Source of the DNA: Topomyia yanbarensis
Lineage: Eukaryota; Arthropoda; Insecta; Diptera; Culicidae
Direction: 5' to 3'
Assembly: GCF_030247195.1 (NCBI RefSeq)
Contig: NC_080671.1
Coordinates: 100,365,845-100,429,844, forward strand
Length of the DNA: 64,000 bases
Position numbers and translations under genes: made by a program
Part shown: positions 1 to 12,512 of the stretch, one piece after another
Position numbering within the stretch: position 1 is the first letter of the stretch
How the letters are laid out: each line of letters begins with the position of its first letter
Notes under the pieces: model-generated
Database searches by the model: none
What the model saw: the letters and a program-made list of their open reading frames with translations, nothing else
Told to the model about the DNA's origin: nothing

Positions 1-245
1 ACAATAAAATTAAAATTTCACCACAAAAGACCTTATATTCTACATGCCGAATTTAACATCATCGACAAACATGAATGCCGATTTTGGTTTTCATCATATT
101 TATTTCACATTCGACAGCTTTTTATCAAAAGAAATTATTTCAATATCCTTTGAATACTTGGCAGGTCATGTTTCTGTGAAGTTTGTTCTAAATTTAACTA
201 ACATTGACTTGATTTGGCTACCTGTTCATTTTACCCACAAGTCCC

Positions 246-352
246 CTACCCGACCCGACCCGTACCCGGTGATAACAAAACCCGAACCCGCCCCGAATCC
301 TACGGGTACGGGTTCGGGTCGGGTATCGGGTAAAAATACCCGTACCCGCCCA
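246..352. repeat. GC-rich inverted repeat of CCCGAACCCG type
   Basis: The left half carries runs of ACCCGACCCGACCCGTACCCG and the right half the complement-like CGGGTACGGGTTCGGGTCGG, so the segment can fold on itself. It stands out as a GC-rich island in AT-rich DNA. The apparent open frames here are artefacts of the repeat. No gene is recognised. Confidence 0.7.
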
Positions 353-365
353 TCTCTACAAAATA

Positions 366-518
366 CCCATATTCTTAGGGTTATCGAGAATATTGCGCAA
401 CCGAAAGTCACCATCTTGGATTTCAAAACGGTTCCAATGGTCCATTTTTAGCATCTACTTGCTAAGCCCATTCCAAAAATATCCATATTGCTAGGGTTAT
501 CGAGAATATTACTCAACC
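366..518 (+). repeat. Two direct copies of a ~37-bp motif
   Basis: A motif containing CTTAGGGTTATCGAGAATAT at 366-402 recurs as CTAGGGTTATCGAGAATATT at 481-518, about 115 bp apart and with a few mismatches. It looks like the remains of a tandem duplication. There is no coding evidence. Confidence 0.6.
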
Positions 519-659
519 AACGAATATTAATAAGAATGTGAAGCAAACTTTTTCACGAACTAACTCCCAAATAACGAACACTTTTTTATGAACTAATTCA
601 ATTTACGAACCCCCGGTTTGGTTCGTAAATGGAGGTTTCAGTGTATTAGGGTGACAATT

Positions 660-970
660 GCATGTATGGGAAACAGGTGACCATCGAATTAAATAACTGG
701 ACGTACCTCAACAGCATTCGCACCTCGAAAAAAGTCTCTTTGAAAAATCGGACACGATTAAGGGGTTGCGCAAAACAGCCAAAGTGCAAAATATTTTCAC
801 CCATGAAAAAATCCTTAGAATATTCAGAAATTGAATTCGTATTTTTGATGCTAAATGGCTTAAAATATATTGAAACGTCGAGATCTACTGCTACCTTGAA
901 GTCTTTTTTTGAAAAGGCTACTTTTTTACTATTTCCCATGCCAAATGTCTTAGAAATGCATGAAACAACG
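660..970 (+). repeat. Interspersed repeat fragment (same family as 39160-39310)
   Basis: Shared blocks include TCCCATG, GAATT(C/T)GTATTTTTG, TGCTAAATG/TTGCCAAATG and GAAACGTCGAGAT, in the same order as at 39160-39310. The open frame across it has no protein features. Read as a diverged interspersed repeat. Confidence 0.5.
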
Positions 971-979
971 AATCTTGTA

Positions 980-1791
980 GGGGAACCCGGGGCTATTCGG
1001 ACCTACCTAAGCATATCGCCCTTTTAGGTGGATAGATGTGAATAAAATAATCGGTCAAAAGTCATAATTGTTAGTTTGATGCCTAAGCTACATTTTGGTG
1101 CCATAAAAGTTCATTTGCACCACTCCATGGTAGCGCTAGAAGGCGATTTGCGAAACTCTACGTTTTTCCATCCTTTTACAATTCGGACCTCCCTACGTGG
1201 CAATTCAGATCATAATTTTCTTTTTCTTTTTTTACAATGTAATTATATTTACCTATGAAATATTTATTAGAGAAACTCCTAAAGAAGCAAAAAAAATTCG
1301 TTACAAAAAATTAATCTGGTTAGTCACAGCTGTCGATTGGAGCATCATGTATTTTCATTGCTGTGTCAAGTGCAATCGCCTGCGTAGCCGCAAGCCGCTG
1401 AACGGTGTTTGATAGAATAGGGGGTCCGAATAGCCCCGTGCGCTCATTTCGCACAAAAGTGGTGCGCGTCTTGAAAATATCTGTGTTTTCACCCAAACAA
1501 AAATGATAGAATAAGAGCCTCAAGCTTTCTAAAATGCATACCTTTCATGTTTTTCACTTTTATTTGTTGCTTCAATCACGTTTTTAGCAGTATAGTGATT
1601 TTTGTTTTGAGGATGGCAAAAAAATGAAACACGTTGTATCTGCTTTCTATAAAAAAACAAACAATTAGATTCTGCTGTCAAAATTAATGTTTTAGAATAG
1701 CGGTTCCACGAACATGTACGACAGTCAGAAAATCGTAAGAAATCGAGCGGGTCCGAATTACCCCCACTGTCTTAATAGCCCCGGGTTCCCC
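980..1791. mobile_element. TA-flanked MITE, 812 bp
   Basis: The left end GGGGAACCCGGGGCTATT, preceded by TA (978-979), is repeated in inverse orientation at the right end, which is followed by TA (1792-1793). A second inverted block, GGTCCGAAT, lies just inside each end. TA duplication plus TIRs suggest a Tc1/mariner-mobilised non-autonomous element. The interior holds no transposase that I can recognise. Confidence 0.65.
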
Positions 1792-1793
1792 TA

Positions 1794-4030
1794 TCTTCTC
1801 ACAAAAAAGTGTTTTGACAAAAGTTACCTCTATGGTACTCTTAATTTTTAAACTGAGATCTTCAAATAAAAAATTTAAAAAATTGTTTTTTTTCGCATTT
1901 ATAATTTTTAACATTACACCAGATCTCTGCGCGCAAATTTTGCATGGTGACTTTTTTCGAGGTGCCATTACTATTGAGGTTTGAAAATTCAGGATGGTCA
2001 TGAATATTGGCACTCTACCGTATATAAAGAATACTGAGACAATTTTGGGAACTCTGAACTGATTGGTGGATTGTTGATTATGGTGCATATCATTAGATTT
2101 GAATTACCAGTTCAAGAGCCAACAATAAACTCTCCTGAAAACACCCAAATGATCCTAAAATGGATGTCGTACAAGATGCGTCATCAGACTCCGAGTTTCC
2201 ATTTAAAATCAAACACATTGAACTGGGTTCGACCAAATCTTACCTTCTTGCGGATCAAAAGTAGTCCGCTAAGCATTCTAATATTCCGAAACACGCAGAA
2301 GATCTCGAAAGATCGCCTGGATAAGCGCAGAATTATGATATTTTATCTCAAGCAAACAAATGACATTACTGGCGACAAAACTTGCATGAACAACTAACGC
2401 GTTCACATGCCCGCTCACAAAGTTGAGATCGATGGTGTAGTTATCGATTCGAACTTGGTATGCGTGGTGACTGCCTTGCGTCTTCTTCGACTGTATGATC
2501 GATTCCCAAGCAACATATTTTGTAGTAAAAGAATATTAACAACTAATAATGAAACCAAATCACGTATAATAATCTAGCCAGGGTGAACATGATCTCAACT
2601 GTTTCATCACCAAAAAAGCCCCAAGGCGGAGTCTATTTGTAGCATGTCATGAAAACGTACGCTGTATTGAAAATCGATTTTGCCGCCTAGTTTCAAATCG
2701 AGTTCAAATATGTTTGGAAAATTTTCAGTGTTGGAATAATGCGATGTTATTTTGGCAAGATAATTTGGAATATTGGAAAGCAAATATTTTGCTCTTCTAT
2801 ACTTAAATTTCACCGGCGCATCTAGATTTTTTCTAGATTTTTCAATTTTACGTTTATATTTTCAATGCGCCCTCAAATAAAATCAGGAATGGATGAAAAT
2901 ATAACGATAAAATATAGCGCTCCAGGCAAATGACGCAGTTTTCGATTGCGCCTACCAATATGCAATTCAAATATGGTGCAAAAATTTATGAAAGCATCAT
3001 GACCGCTGATTCGTTGACAGAAGAAAAACAACGAATAAAGATGCATCGATACCGCCATCTCGTTGTTGCACATTTGTTTTGTTAAAGTGTCGGCAAGTAT
3101 TTAACGAGTTTCCAAGTGTTTTGTTCTTTATGTGATACTTATTGCAAACAAACACTGACAGCTGCTCTCCACTATAGCATTCAGTTACTTTCAATTAACA
3201 GTTATCAAACATTATAGCGAAGACTCCATATTAAGAAGACTGATATCTCTTTCCTTCCTCCATACAAACGAAGAGCGACAGAGGTTCCAGCGCCTCTACT
3301 GGAGGAAGGTGGGAAGCTTAATGTAAAAGTGTATATGTGTGTGTGCATCACTATGGGAAGTACCACCTTTACCCGCAAGTGGCGTTGCTGATATTGTCTC
3401 CAGATTCTGGACAGAGTTGCCAGTCTTATTGTTATGCAGTCTTCGATTATAGGCTCCACCTACTGATTATCGTTTAGAATCGGAGTGGTTAAATGGAAAA
3501 TAATTATTTTAGTCAACAAACCCACTTTTTACGGTTTGATTAGTAGCAACAAACTTGTTTGTAGTCTATTAGCAAAAAACCACTATCTGAAAAAATACTT
3601 TTATACTTTTTTTACAACTGATATTCAACCAAGTAGGCTAAATTTTTTTGCAGACTTGTTACATATGTTGCTTGGGTTGTTTGTGCTGCGCGTCATTCAT
3701 GCAGTATTGCACTAATTACCAGCAAATGAGTCTTTGCTACAATATTTTTTTTCTCTCATGACAGGCCGCCAAATATACCGGTAGAGGCAGCTCTACCACA
3801 AACACGATGCAAACAGCACCTGGTCTTAGACATACCAGAAAGAAGGAGTTTCCAACGCTTCGAGGAACACCAAACATCTCATGTGACATTTCAACCAGAG
3901 ATTCAACCTAGTGCAGGATTGATTGGACCTAGGTTAGAAACCAACAACTTTGTGATATTGTGGAACTCCTCGCGGCATCGAGGAGACTTCAATTTTCATG
4001 GTGCGGCATGGGGTTATCTTCTCGATGATA
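1794..4030. other. Intergenic, no recognised gene
   Basis: AT-rich DNA with only short open frames. The longest (2071-2397, plus strand) shows no recognisable domain. A stretch of about 70 bp at 3355-3430 (GTTGCCAG, CTCCAGAT, GGGTAAAGGTG on the complement) resembles 33785-33860 in inverse orientation, so at least that part is an interspersed repeat. Nothing else is supported. Confidence 0.5.
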
Positions 4031-4284
4031 ATTGGTCGGTGTTAAGTCAGACCGGACTAAGTCGCAAAACATCACAAAATGAGTTAATGATAGCACTGGA
4101 TAAAGAATTTCTTCATCTACATTCCACTTTTACCGGATTTGAAATATGAAACAATAAACAAGCATTATGGCAAAAATTATTTTCCAATTATAATGTAAAG
4201 GATGCTGCGATTCAAACTTTAAACGCGTTTTTCTCGAAATCAATGCACTGTAACTTAGTCCGGTCTGACCTAACACCGACCAAT
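4031..4284. mobile_element. MITE with ~34-bp TIRs
   Basis: The left end ATTGGTCGGTGTTAAGTCAG, continuing ACCGGACTAAGT, is matched in inverse orientation at 4251-4284 with one or two mismatches. The element is about 254 bp with no coding capacity. The exact end and the target duplication are unclear because AATT occurs on both sides. Confidence 0.75.
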
Positions 4285-4619
4285 TGATCTAGCTTATTCT
4301 ACGATCTTTGCTACAGCTATAAAAAGATGGCCTGCTTTACTGCCCATGACCACATTTCCGTTACCCTTGTTTCTATCAAACTGCGAATACGAGCGGAAAA
4401 AGTTTGCAAGAATTTTCGCTATTTTTGGAGAAATGTGAGGTCTTTGTCTTGTTCGTTCTTTATTCTGGACTAACAGGGGACCGTAGCGTAGTCTTCTGAC
4501 ACTTTTGGTAGAATCTCAGTTATGCGCCTCATAACTTTGGTTTTCTTTTTCAGTTCTACTTTCAAACAATAATTTTGTGTGTATCTGGGAATGATACTCC
4601 TATCCTGACTTATTGCCTG
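4285..4619. other. Intergenic, nothing recognised
   Basis: A 335-bp spacer between the MITE and the interspersed repeat. No gene, RNA or repeat is recognised. Confidence 0.4.
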
Positions 4620-5480
4620 TCTCCTATAGAAAGGCTATGCAATCACTCTAAAAACCGACTTTTTAACCGAGGCCCGCACTGCTGAGTCTCTTATACTATT
4701 CGACTCAGTTCGTCGAGTTAGGCAAATGTCTGTGCGTGTGTGCGTATATGTGTGTGTGTGTGCGTGTGTATGTATGTATGTATGTGACCAAAAATAAGCA
4801 CATCGGTTACTCAGGAATGGCTGAACCGATTTTTTCCAACTTAGTCTTAAATGAAAGGTACAACGTTCCCATAGGCTGCTATTGAATTTAATTTAATTCC
4901 GACATCCGGTTCCGGAGTTACAGGTTGAAGAGTTGGGTCACGCATGAAATTCCCATATAAATCGGAATCAGCATGGTATATAAACGATGCAAAACTTCAT
5001 AAAACTTGTTTGTTTGAAAATGTTTGGAATTATAGTTTCAGCTCAATGATGTCCTATCAAATCCACGTTGACCACATTGGACAACTTCGGCGGAACCGGA
5101 AGCTTCGGGATTATGTTCCTTAGTTGAATTCACATCTGACTCGATTTTTACAAAATCAGTCTCAAATGAAAGCTAGAATATTCCTATTGAACGCTATTAA
5201 ATTTCCTTTGAATCGGAGTTCTGGTTCCTGTGTTACGTGTTGAAGTATGCGGCCACATGCGAAATTTCCATATAAACCGGTAATCAATATATGTACAAAT
5301 GATGCAAAAATAATTAAAATGAGTTACAAATTGCTTGAAATTGTTGGCCGACACTCTTATACCATGCGACTCACTTCGTTGAGCTCGGACAACGTGTGTA
5401 TTCATATGTGTGTGACCAACAATTGCGCATCGGTTACTCGGAGATGACCGAACCGATTTTCTCGAAACAGGTCTCAACTG
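4620..5480 (+). repeat. Interspersed repeat family, two tandem diverged copies
   Basis: Copy 1 (4620-4975) has the ordered blocks GACTCAGTTCGTCGAGTTAG, a TG microsatellite, CATCGGTTACTC, GGCTGAACCGATTTTT, GCTATTGAATTT, CGGTTCCGGAGTTAC and CCCATATAAATCGG. Copy 2 (5100-5480) repeats most of them out of order, which implies rearranged partial copies. A third copy lies at 39290-39620. This type is abundant in Aedes intergenic DNA as far as I know. No protein is evident. Confidence 0.65.
4735..4786 (+). repeat. TG/TATG microsatellite
   Basis: A run of TG dinucleotides passes into TATG tetranucleotides inside the interspersed repeat. It is a simple repeat and likely polymorphic. Confidence 0.8.
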
Positions 5481-5989
5481 GAAGGTATAGTATGCAGTTT
5501 TGTGTAGTATTGCCCCCCAGTTACCCTAACACCATTCATCACCCCCCCCCCCCTTGGTCACCCTTGCACCCGCATTAGGGCATTGCAAAAAACACTCATT
5601 TTTGAAATCTCAAAGGCCTCCTATTGTGACAAATAGCAAAGCAAACCCAAATTTCATACCATTTGGACAATTTTAGACCTCCGCCCACTTTGCTTGAAGT
5701 TTTTGACTTTGTTTCATGAGAAAAAAAGTGTGTCCTACGTTTATACGTTCACCCTAATTTCTCAGAATTTTTTTTTTCTTTTCAAACAAGCTGAACCAAT
5801 TTTTTGCGTTTGCTTTAAAGTTTAATCAACGATCTTTCTCGAAATTTAGAAGCCCTGGTGCGTCTTGTTCGTTTGTTATAGTAGTTTAAATGAAAAAAGT
5901 GATGTCCCATATTTATAACTTCACCTTACTTCTTTGCCTTTTTAGTTATGAGTAGAGTGATTCATGTTCATGATTTCAGGATCTAAGTC
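5481..5989. other. Intergenic with short poly-C tract
   Basis: Contains an uninterrupted C run near 5544-5553 within a CCCC-rich stretch, then AT-rich unique-looking sequence. No gene is recognised. Confidence 0.4.
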
Positions 5990-7290
5990 ACGATTTTTGT
6001 AACTGCTGTTCATGTTATCGTAATACTTTAGTCATAAATAGAGTAATTCATATTCATAATTTCAGGATCTTAGTCATGATTTTCGTAATTTCTGTTTTTG
6101 TTATAGTAATGTTTTATTTTAAAACTTTCTTCCAAATTTGACACAAAGAGTAATATGACTAATGTTCATGATATCAACAGTTTTGGCATGGTATTCGTAA
6201 CTTATCTTCGCCTAATTGTGATCTGTTACTTTTTGGTTACTATCGATTCTTTTATTCGGAATAACGTGACAATATGAACTGGATCATAAAAATATGACTG
6301 ATTCGCGATATCTTGTTCTGTGAATTATAAATCAAACGAATAACGACGTTCGAGGTCCTAATAGTTTTTTTGATATCTAATGCTCGTGTCTATTACTATG
6401 GTCCCTAGCAGCTGGACATTTCATAGAACAGTGTATGGAATAAAAATGATTCCACGAATAATTCTCCAAATTTTGTGAAAGAGTTCACGGGAAAATTTTA
6501 TTATCATGTTGCATGAAATTGTAAATGATTAGCGATATCTTCTAAATATCACCAGCACGCAAAATAGATTGTAAATCGTGTACTAGGCATCATGAACCAG
6601 ATAACGAATACATGAATAATATTTAATGATTTCGTGAACTATTTCACAAAAATGAACGTGAGTTGTGATTTATACTAGATATCATGGACCAGTTCACGAT
6701 AACATGAATTATATTTCATAATTTCGTGAACTATTTCACGAGCATACATATATGACATATATTAGGAATCATGAACCGGTTCACGAATACATGAAAAATA
6801 TCTGATGATTTTGTGATTAGTTCACGAGCACGGATATTGGATAGTACCAAATATATTGGAGATCATGAATTAGTTCACGAGAATTAAATGGATTCATGAA
6901 TACAATTTTGAATTTCGCGAAATAGTTCACGAGAACATATTTAAAATATTTTGATTTTGTTAACTAAGGCTCCTATATCTATGAAAATCATCACGACTCA
7001 ACCTTTGGTTTTATGAATAATGTTCATGAAGTTGTGAACTAGTTCGCGTACTGAAAATCGCATTAGAAATGACTTGGCGGAAATCGTGACTGAGGTTCAC
7101 AAAACAAAAACAAATAGTTCCACTAAAATAAGCGTTATGCGGGCGTTACTGAAGGGAAATTGAACATAATTATAAAACCCATAATTTTTGTTCATGGTCC
7201 TGTTTTCACATCGTAAAAACGTGATTGTTCCAGGATTCATGGCACTTTATTCACGATTTTGGGAACAATTTTTTTTCGTGTAGTTTGGAT
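5990..7290. repeat. Degenerate repeat region rich in CATGAA/TTCACG
   Basis: The motifs ATCATGAACCAGTTCACGA, GAATACATGAATAA and TTTCGTGAACTATTTCACGA recur about every 100-130 bp, each with internal dyad symmetry. An earlier pair of CATGATTTCAGGATC(T)TAGTCA blocks lies about 80 bp apart near 5970-6070. The right limit is ACAATTTTTTTTCGTGTAG. There is no coding capacity. It could be a large MITE with internal amplification or a decayed satellite; the left end is not defined. Confidence 0.55.
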
Positions 7291-9069
7291 TAATGAGAAA
7301 GGCACAATTGCACCGCTAGGTGGATTAAAACAGTTTTTTTTATTAATTAACCTTACTTGTTTTATAAAGCAAGTCAAGAGTTTAGTGCCCACCTAAAGTT
7401 GGCGCCCTCGGCGGAGACCAACCTAGCCAACCGCACGCTACGGCTCTGCACAGTGGCACGACTTAGAACAAAAGGTGGACTACAGTCCAAACTTTGCCGT
7501 ATCGATTCAAATAGGACGATTTTATGTAATTTTGGTACGCTGAATCCGTTTTTGATATTAAAACATTTCAAAAATAAGCGTTTACTATTCATTAGGGTGC
7601 CTCAAAATATTTTTTTCGATATCGTTCCTAAAATTTGTGTATATTAATTTTCGTGTGCTAAATAGTTTTTGATATTTACACATGTAAAAAAATCATACGT
7701 TAGGGTGGTTTATTTTGTTGTGAAGGTTCAAAAAAAATTTTAAAGAAGTTTTTGTGCGCTGAATTTTTATTTTAATTATAAAAATAGTAAATAATTTTAC
7801 TACTTATTAGAGTGGCTCAAAAGTAAGTATTTTGTCTTTTATAATGTTTTTTTTTCAATAGTAATTTTGGAATTTATTTTCCATATTGAAATGAATTAAT
7901 TGACATCTCATGATGGGGCTTCAGAAATGACTATTTTGTTTTTACGGATCAAATAAGATGTGTTCGACTAATTTTGGAACATTTAATTCATTAGTGGGTT
8001 ACTTGATATGAACTCTATATTTTCAAAACAAACATTTTGAGCGTCTTAGTGGAATGTTTAATTACATTCGCCAATCAACATGGTTAACGATTTTTTTTTT
8101 CGTAGATTTGTTTTAAGTTACTTAGATTGCTTATTTCATATCTTAAATGAAAATTAATCCAAAACCCGTTTTTGTGTATATAGTTCATTTAAAAATGGTC
8201 TTATTCTATTTGGATAATATCACATACCCTTAAGCTATATCAGTACTATGCAAATTTGGATCAAAATAGTCTCACCAAATGACCAGAACTCAACTGTTTT
8301 CACTCTATTTGACAGTTATTGCGCAAGTTAGCAAGAAATAGCTCCAGAAACATTTTATAACCTATTTTAGATGGTTGAAAATATTTACTGATTTTCAATC
8401 ATTCTTAATACCTCTACCATCAAAAAACATACTTCCCTCTCGGCTCCTTACTCTTGATCACTAGTAAAACCCTTGTAAGTGCTCTCAATGCTATTTGAAA
8501 GTTGTGCATGTATTCGTGTCATTATTTTAGCTATAAAGTTATTATTCAAATTCAATATCAGTAATAACCATGCGTCTCCATTCACAGTTTTTTTTTTAAA
8601 TTTTGACAGCTTATCGCAAGTTTTCGCAAAACTAGCATATGCTCATTTTAAAGAGAAAATTAAAAGCTTTCGAATGAATATAGTGTGATCGCGGGCATTC
8701 ACGGGCGTTGTTGTTGTTATTGCATTAGAAGATCGAATTCAATAAAAATTCATGACAAACAGTTATCTAAACACTAACTAAAACAACTAGTGACTTATTT
8801 TTGGCGATTTTAATATGTAATTTTATCACACGGATAATTTTGGTGAAATAATGCAATGCATAAAATCAACCATTTCTTTGAAAAACGAAAATAACCGGAT
8901 GTAGTTCCTATGGTCAAATTATGCAAAAAACACTTGAATTATGCCCTTAAAAAAGCTGCCAAAAATTAATTTCACGTTAAAATCACTTAAAATCTCGCAA
9001 AAATGTCTGATGGCTCAGCTAATATGAGAAATATACTAGTGAGAACATCGCATAACATTCATATATGGA
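7291..9069. other. AT-rich intergenic DNA, no recognised gene
   Basis: Poly-T and poly-A rich sequence with repeated GGGTGCCTCAAAA/GAGTGGCTCAAAA phrases near 7590 and 7810. The open frames at 7357-7647 and 8479-8688 show no domain. No RNA gene is seen. Confidence 0.4.
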
Positions 9070-9905
9070 CTTAAGTCCGGACTCGTTCCACTGTGCAACA
9101 CCAGCACGTCCCCTCATCAGGGAACCGTCAGTGTAACAGACCACTTGCGTTTGTTGTTGTCTTTCCGTATAGCCAGACAACCAGTCCACTCAAGAAAGAA
9201 TCTTCGCATGCCCTGTAAGGAAAACTATATGCGAGTGTAATGTCGTGATAGTTTAACTTGTCCACATCACTGTTCGTCATCTCTTAATGCTTGTTGCATT
9301 AGGTCAAAAATTGTTCCGATGCAAAGTCCAGTAATTAGTATTTGATAATCGTCAGCAAACCCGTAGGTTGGAAATCCAAACTCATTGAGCTTCTTCAACA
9401 AGCCGTCGGCAACCAAGTTCCATAACAAAGGTGACAGAACGCCACCCTGGGGACAATCGCAAGTACTCAACCTCCGTATCTCAGCCTGTCGCAGTGACGA
9501 GCAAAGAATGCGGTTAGTAAGCATGGCGTTTATCCAACCCGGGATACATGCAGATACCCCATGACCGCGCGTCGCTTCCAGAATAGACACAGACACATTT
9601 TCAAAAGTACCAAGCTATTTTTTTTATTTCGATTATAGAAGGACTCGAACCCAGGTGCACTGCGTACAAGGCAATCGATTTACCAACTACGCTACGCCCA
9701 CCCCTACCCCCAAACTAGATTGCTTGAGCGAGAAGGCCTTCTCAATGTTGTAAACAACATCGTAAAGCAGTTATTCGTGGATTTCCCACACTGATATGCA
9801 TATTGCATTTTGTGCAGTGGATATTGAACTAAACTAACGCTCCTGATGTGATAATCGATTATCCGTTCCAAAGCTTTTTAAGGAGTTCAAGAGGACTAGG
9901 CATTT
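9070..9905 (-). pseudogene. RNase H LINE fragment with internal deletion
   Basis: Read on the minus strand, this is a relic of the same LINE family as 26152-33011. It runs from the RT region (DYHIRSVSLVQYPLHKMQ, AYQCGKS), through ILEATRGHG, CPQGGVLSPLLWNLVADG and GFADD, to QQALRDDEQ. After that it jumps directly to sequence matching 31850-32010 (start of RNase H, CYTDGS). About 600 bp present in the longer copy are therefore missing. A SINE is inserted near the catalytic-Asp block of the RT. Frames are broken in several places, so it cannot make a working enzyme. Confidence 0.8.
9618..9712 (-). mobile_element. tRNA-derived SINE (Feilai-like)
   Basis: On the minus strand a pol III box A (TAGCGTAGTTGG, complement of 9683-9694) is followed at tRNA-like spacing by box B (GGTTCGAGTCC, complement of 9642-9652). 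The sequence between them reads AATCGATTGCCTTGTACGCA. The tail is A-rich. Flanks C/ATAG(C/T)TTGG on both sides form an imperfect target duplication within the LINE fragment. The head resembles the Feilai SINE of Aedes aegypti (from memory of the family). It is truncated soon after box B. Confidence 0.75.
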
Positions 9906-10500
9906 GTAAAGCAATGACGTTAATTGGAATCATCGACGATGGACTTCAAACCCTTGCAAGCCCACAAACGGAACATACGAAAATTACCTGAAACTTGGTC
10001 AATACCATAATAAATTGAATCAACAGAGGAAAAAACCCTCGAAAAATACCAGAATCGCCTTTCAGCTGTCGCTGCCCAAGGTTATATCTCAGAACGCAGC
10101 AGAATCAATTAGCACCAGCCAAAGCTTCGGAGCATGACACCGTTCTTCTTGACATGCCCTATGGCAGCAAATAGCAATCGCAAACAGAACACACCACGAT
10201 CTCACCTTCACCGCCCTGCCCGACACTACCTGTCCCGTTTGTTGTCTTTTTATACCAACACACTACGCGACTTCTGGCTGCAGATCAGGAACTCAGGCAA
10301 GAAATCTCAAACTTGTTGGAAGCAAATTGCGAATGACATCCACACACAACACGGTCGGCAACAGAGGGGAAAGAGTAGAGACGCCTTTTGCACATTTGTT
10401 TCTGCGGCCTGGGATCGGACTGGGCACTGGTTCAAGCCGAGGGGAGCGGGTCACTCGCAGGTTCAAATTCTACGATCGTATCGGGTCGTTTTATGAATAA
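9906..10500 (+). other. Possible coding relic, unidentified
   Basis: A mildly GC-richer stretch with a 120-codon open frame (10134-10496) and conceptual peptide upstream, with internal stops. No domain or catalytic motif is recognised, so I do not assign it. It may be an old transposable-element fragment. Confidence 0.25.
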
Positions 10501-12504
10501 CCTATTTTAAATATAGATTGCCGCTCGTCTGCACCGTTGCGTTGTGCCGCATCGTAGCGTACCGTGCCGTACCGTACCGTACCGGACACAGATACAGAGC
10601 CAAGCCGTACTGCCACAAGCGAAACGAAACTATTGCTTGCTGGGAACAGAGTGACACTTGCTTTGGTTCCTTTGGTTTGAAATTAGAGATGATCAGTGTG
10701 GCCAAGTCGGCCCGCTAGATAGTAATGAGACGAAACCGAAAATCCATGACTGGTTATAGTTGACTAGGTATAGTGTCTTTCATGCACAAAACGGTTTTAA
10801 TTCAATATTATCCTATGGAGAAATAAAGAAGAGTGTAATGCATTGGTTTGTTAGCCAAAGTTCGTATTTGCTAAACCAAACCAACCATTTTCAAAATTAC
10901 TATTTTGAAAATATTAAAAGATATTTTGATTAGGTGGCAACACGTGTCGAACTAATATTTCTTCCTATCTTCGCAAATCTGAATTAGGACATGGCCGTCG
11001 TTTGTAACGTTGCTGTTTACAAACTGTAATTCAATTAAATATTCAATAATCAAGCAAACTAGCGATCGCTCATCCTTATGTATAAATAAATAAACTATAT
11101 AGTTGGAAAAACGTCATTAAGTATAATACTTCTCCCGCAACACAACAAGCAATCGACGATCGCTACCAAACTAAACCGTTTCGCTCATCCCGTGAAGCGC
11201 ACACCCCTATGGCAAGAACGTTCAAAGATCGGAATTTGACCTCCCGACTTTTGGCTTCTGATGTGATAGTGTGGTTTTTATTCTTGCTCAGTTAGCACAG
11301 CGCCAGTAGCCAGCAATCAGCGATTCCTGCTCGGGTGCACAATGCCTATGCGCAATACGGATTTCGAGTGCCGACCATATCGCCGCCCAAACCTGATTCA
11401 CCAGCCGTAGGTGCCAATAATTGCAATGTTTGAACTGAATCACCTTTTGGGTGGGCCACCCCTGGGGGCAGCCCCCCTTGCCAACCCTCCCCAGCAATTC
11501 GGGTTGTGCAGTGCCTGTCGCCTGACCGAACCAACCACTCACTGGTTTGCAAAATATCAACCAGAATCGAATCGGTCAGCATTGAGAGCACCGAGGCGTT
11601 CTTTGTGTGGCCAAATATAGCAGCTAACTATCGGTGTAGGTATAAAACCCTCGAGCGTGCACACACGCCTTTCGAAACTGGTCTCAAAGGGGACCAATCT
11701 AATTAAAAGGTCAATTCTTTCCGTCTAAAGGCCGATTTCCGGGTCTCGTTGTCGTCGATTCGTATGATGGGGTAATGAGTCGATTTTTACTCTATTGGAG
11801 AGCGCGCCGCCGTATTCTTACGATCGACGTAATGCGTATAAATTGGTATCAATTTCTTCGCATAGTTTCTAAGAGATCGTATAATAACAAATATACCGTT
11901 ACTATTGTGCAATATTCGTATTCGAGCGAAACGAACACACAAATCGAACCCCACACTATTCACCCAACCATTTGAGCAATTGCGTTGATCGAAGATGACA
12001 GACACGACCCTAACAATGAAAGCGTTGGTTATAATGGTTGTCGTATGAAAATAGGTTTATTACTTTCGTTTCGTATTCGACGGTGCTGATTTTTTTTCAA
12101 CTTTTGTTTTGTCTCGATTTCCTGCGCACTTGAGTTATTCGTGCAATAGGTCGTATGAAACGACTTAATAAATTGGGCCAATATTTACGATTAAATGTAC
12201 ACTTACATGCTAGATTGCTAAACATGATTAATTAAATTCAATAACACATTTTAGTAAACAATAGTATCGGTATCAAGTTTATTCAAACATAGGTTTAATG
12301 ACACCACTGGAAATGCCAGTTTAACAAACAAAAAGATGCAAAAAAGTGACGGTGTGAGAACGAGATTTCGGGCATGTCTGCTTTGTTTTCAATTTTCAAT
12401 TCTGTAGAACTGGGCTTCCTATACAGTGGTGAGTATTGATTGGGTGGATTGCAAGAGCCACACGCAAAAAGGTTAATCAGATAAACAAATCATGAAGTTC
12501 ATTA
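10501..12504. other. Intergenic, short simple repeat, no recognised gene
   Basis: A CGTAC/CCGTA pentamer run lies at about 10557-10585. A GC-richer island at 11280-11720 carries several overlapping open frames, none with a domain. A promoter or first exon cannot be excluded there. The rest is AT-rich. Confidence 0.35.
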
Positions 12505-12512
12505 GACAGGCA
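12505..12512. repeat. 8-bp target-site duplication, left (GACAGGCA)
   Basis: GACAGGCA directly abuts the left CAGGGC end and is repeated exactly at 15880-15887 beyond the right end. An 8-bp duplication is the hallmark of hAT elements. Confidence 0.75.

Noticed and set aside
9640..9700. Functional tRNA gene on the minus strand
   Set aside because: Box A and box B are present, but the acceptor stem does not close and an A-rich tail and flanking duplication follow. It is a SINE head.
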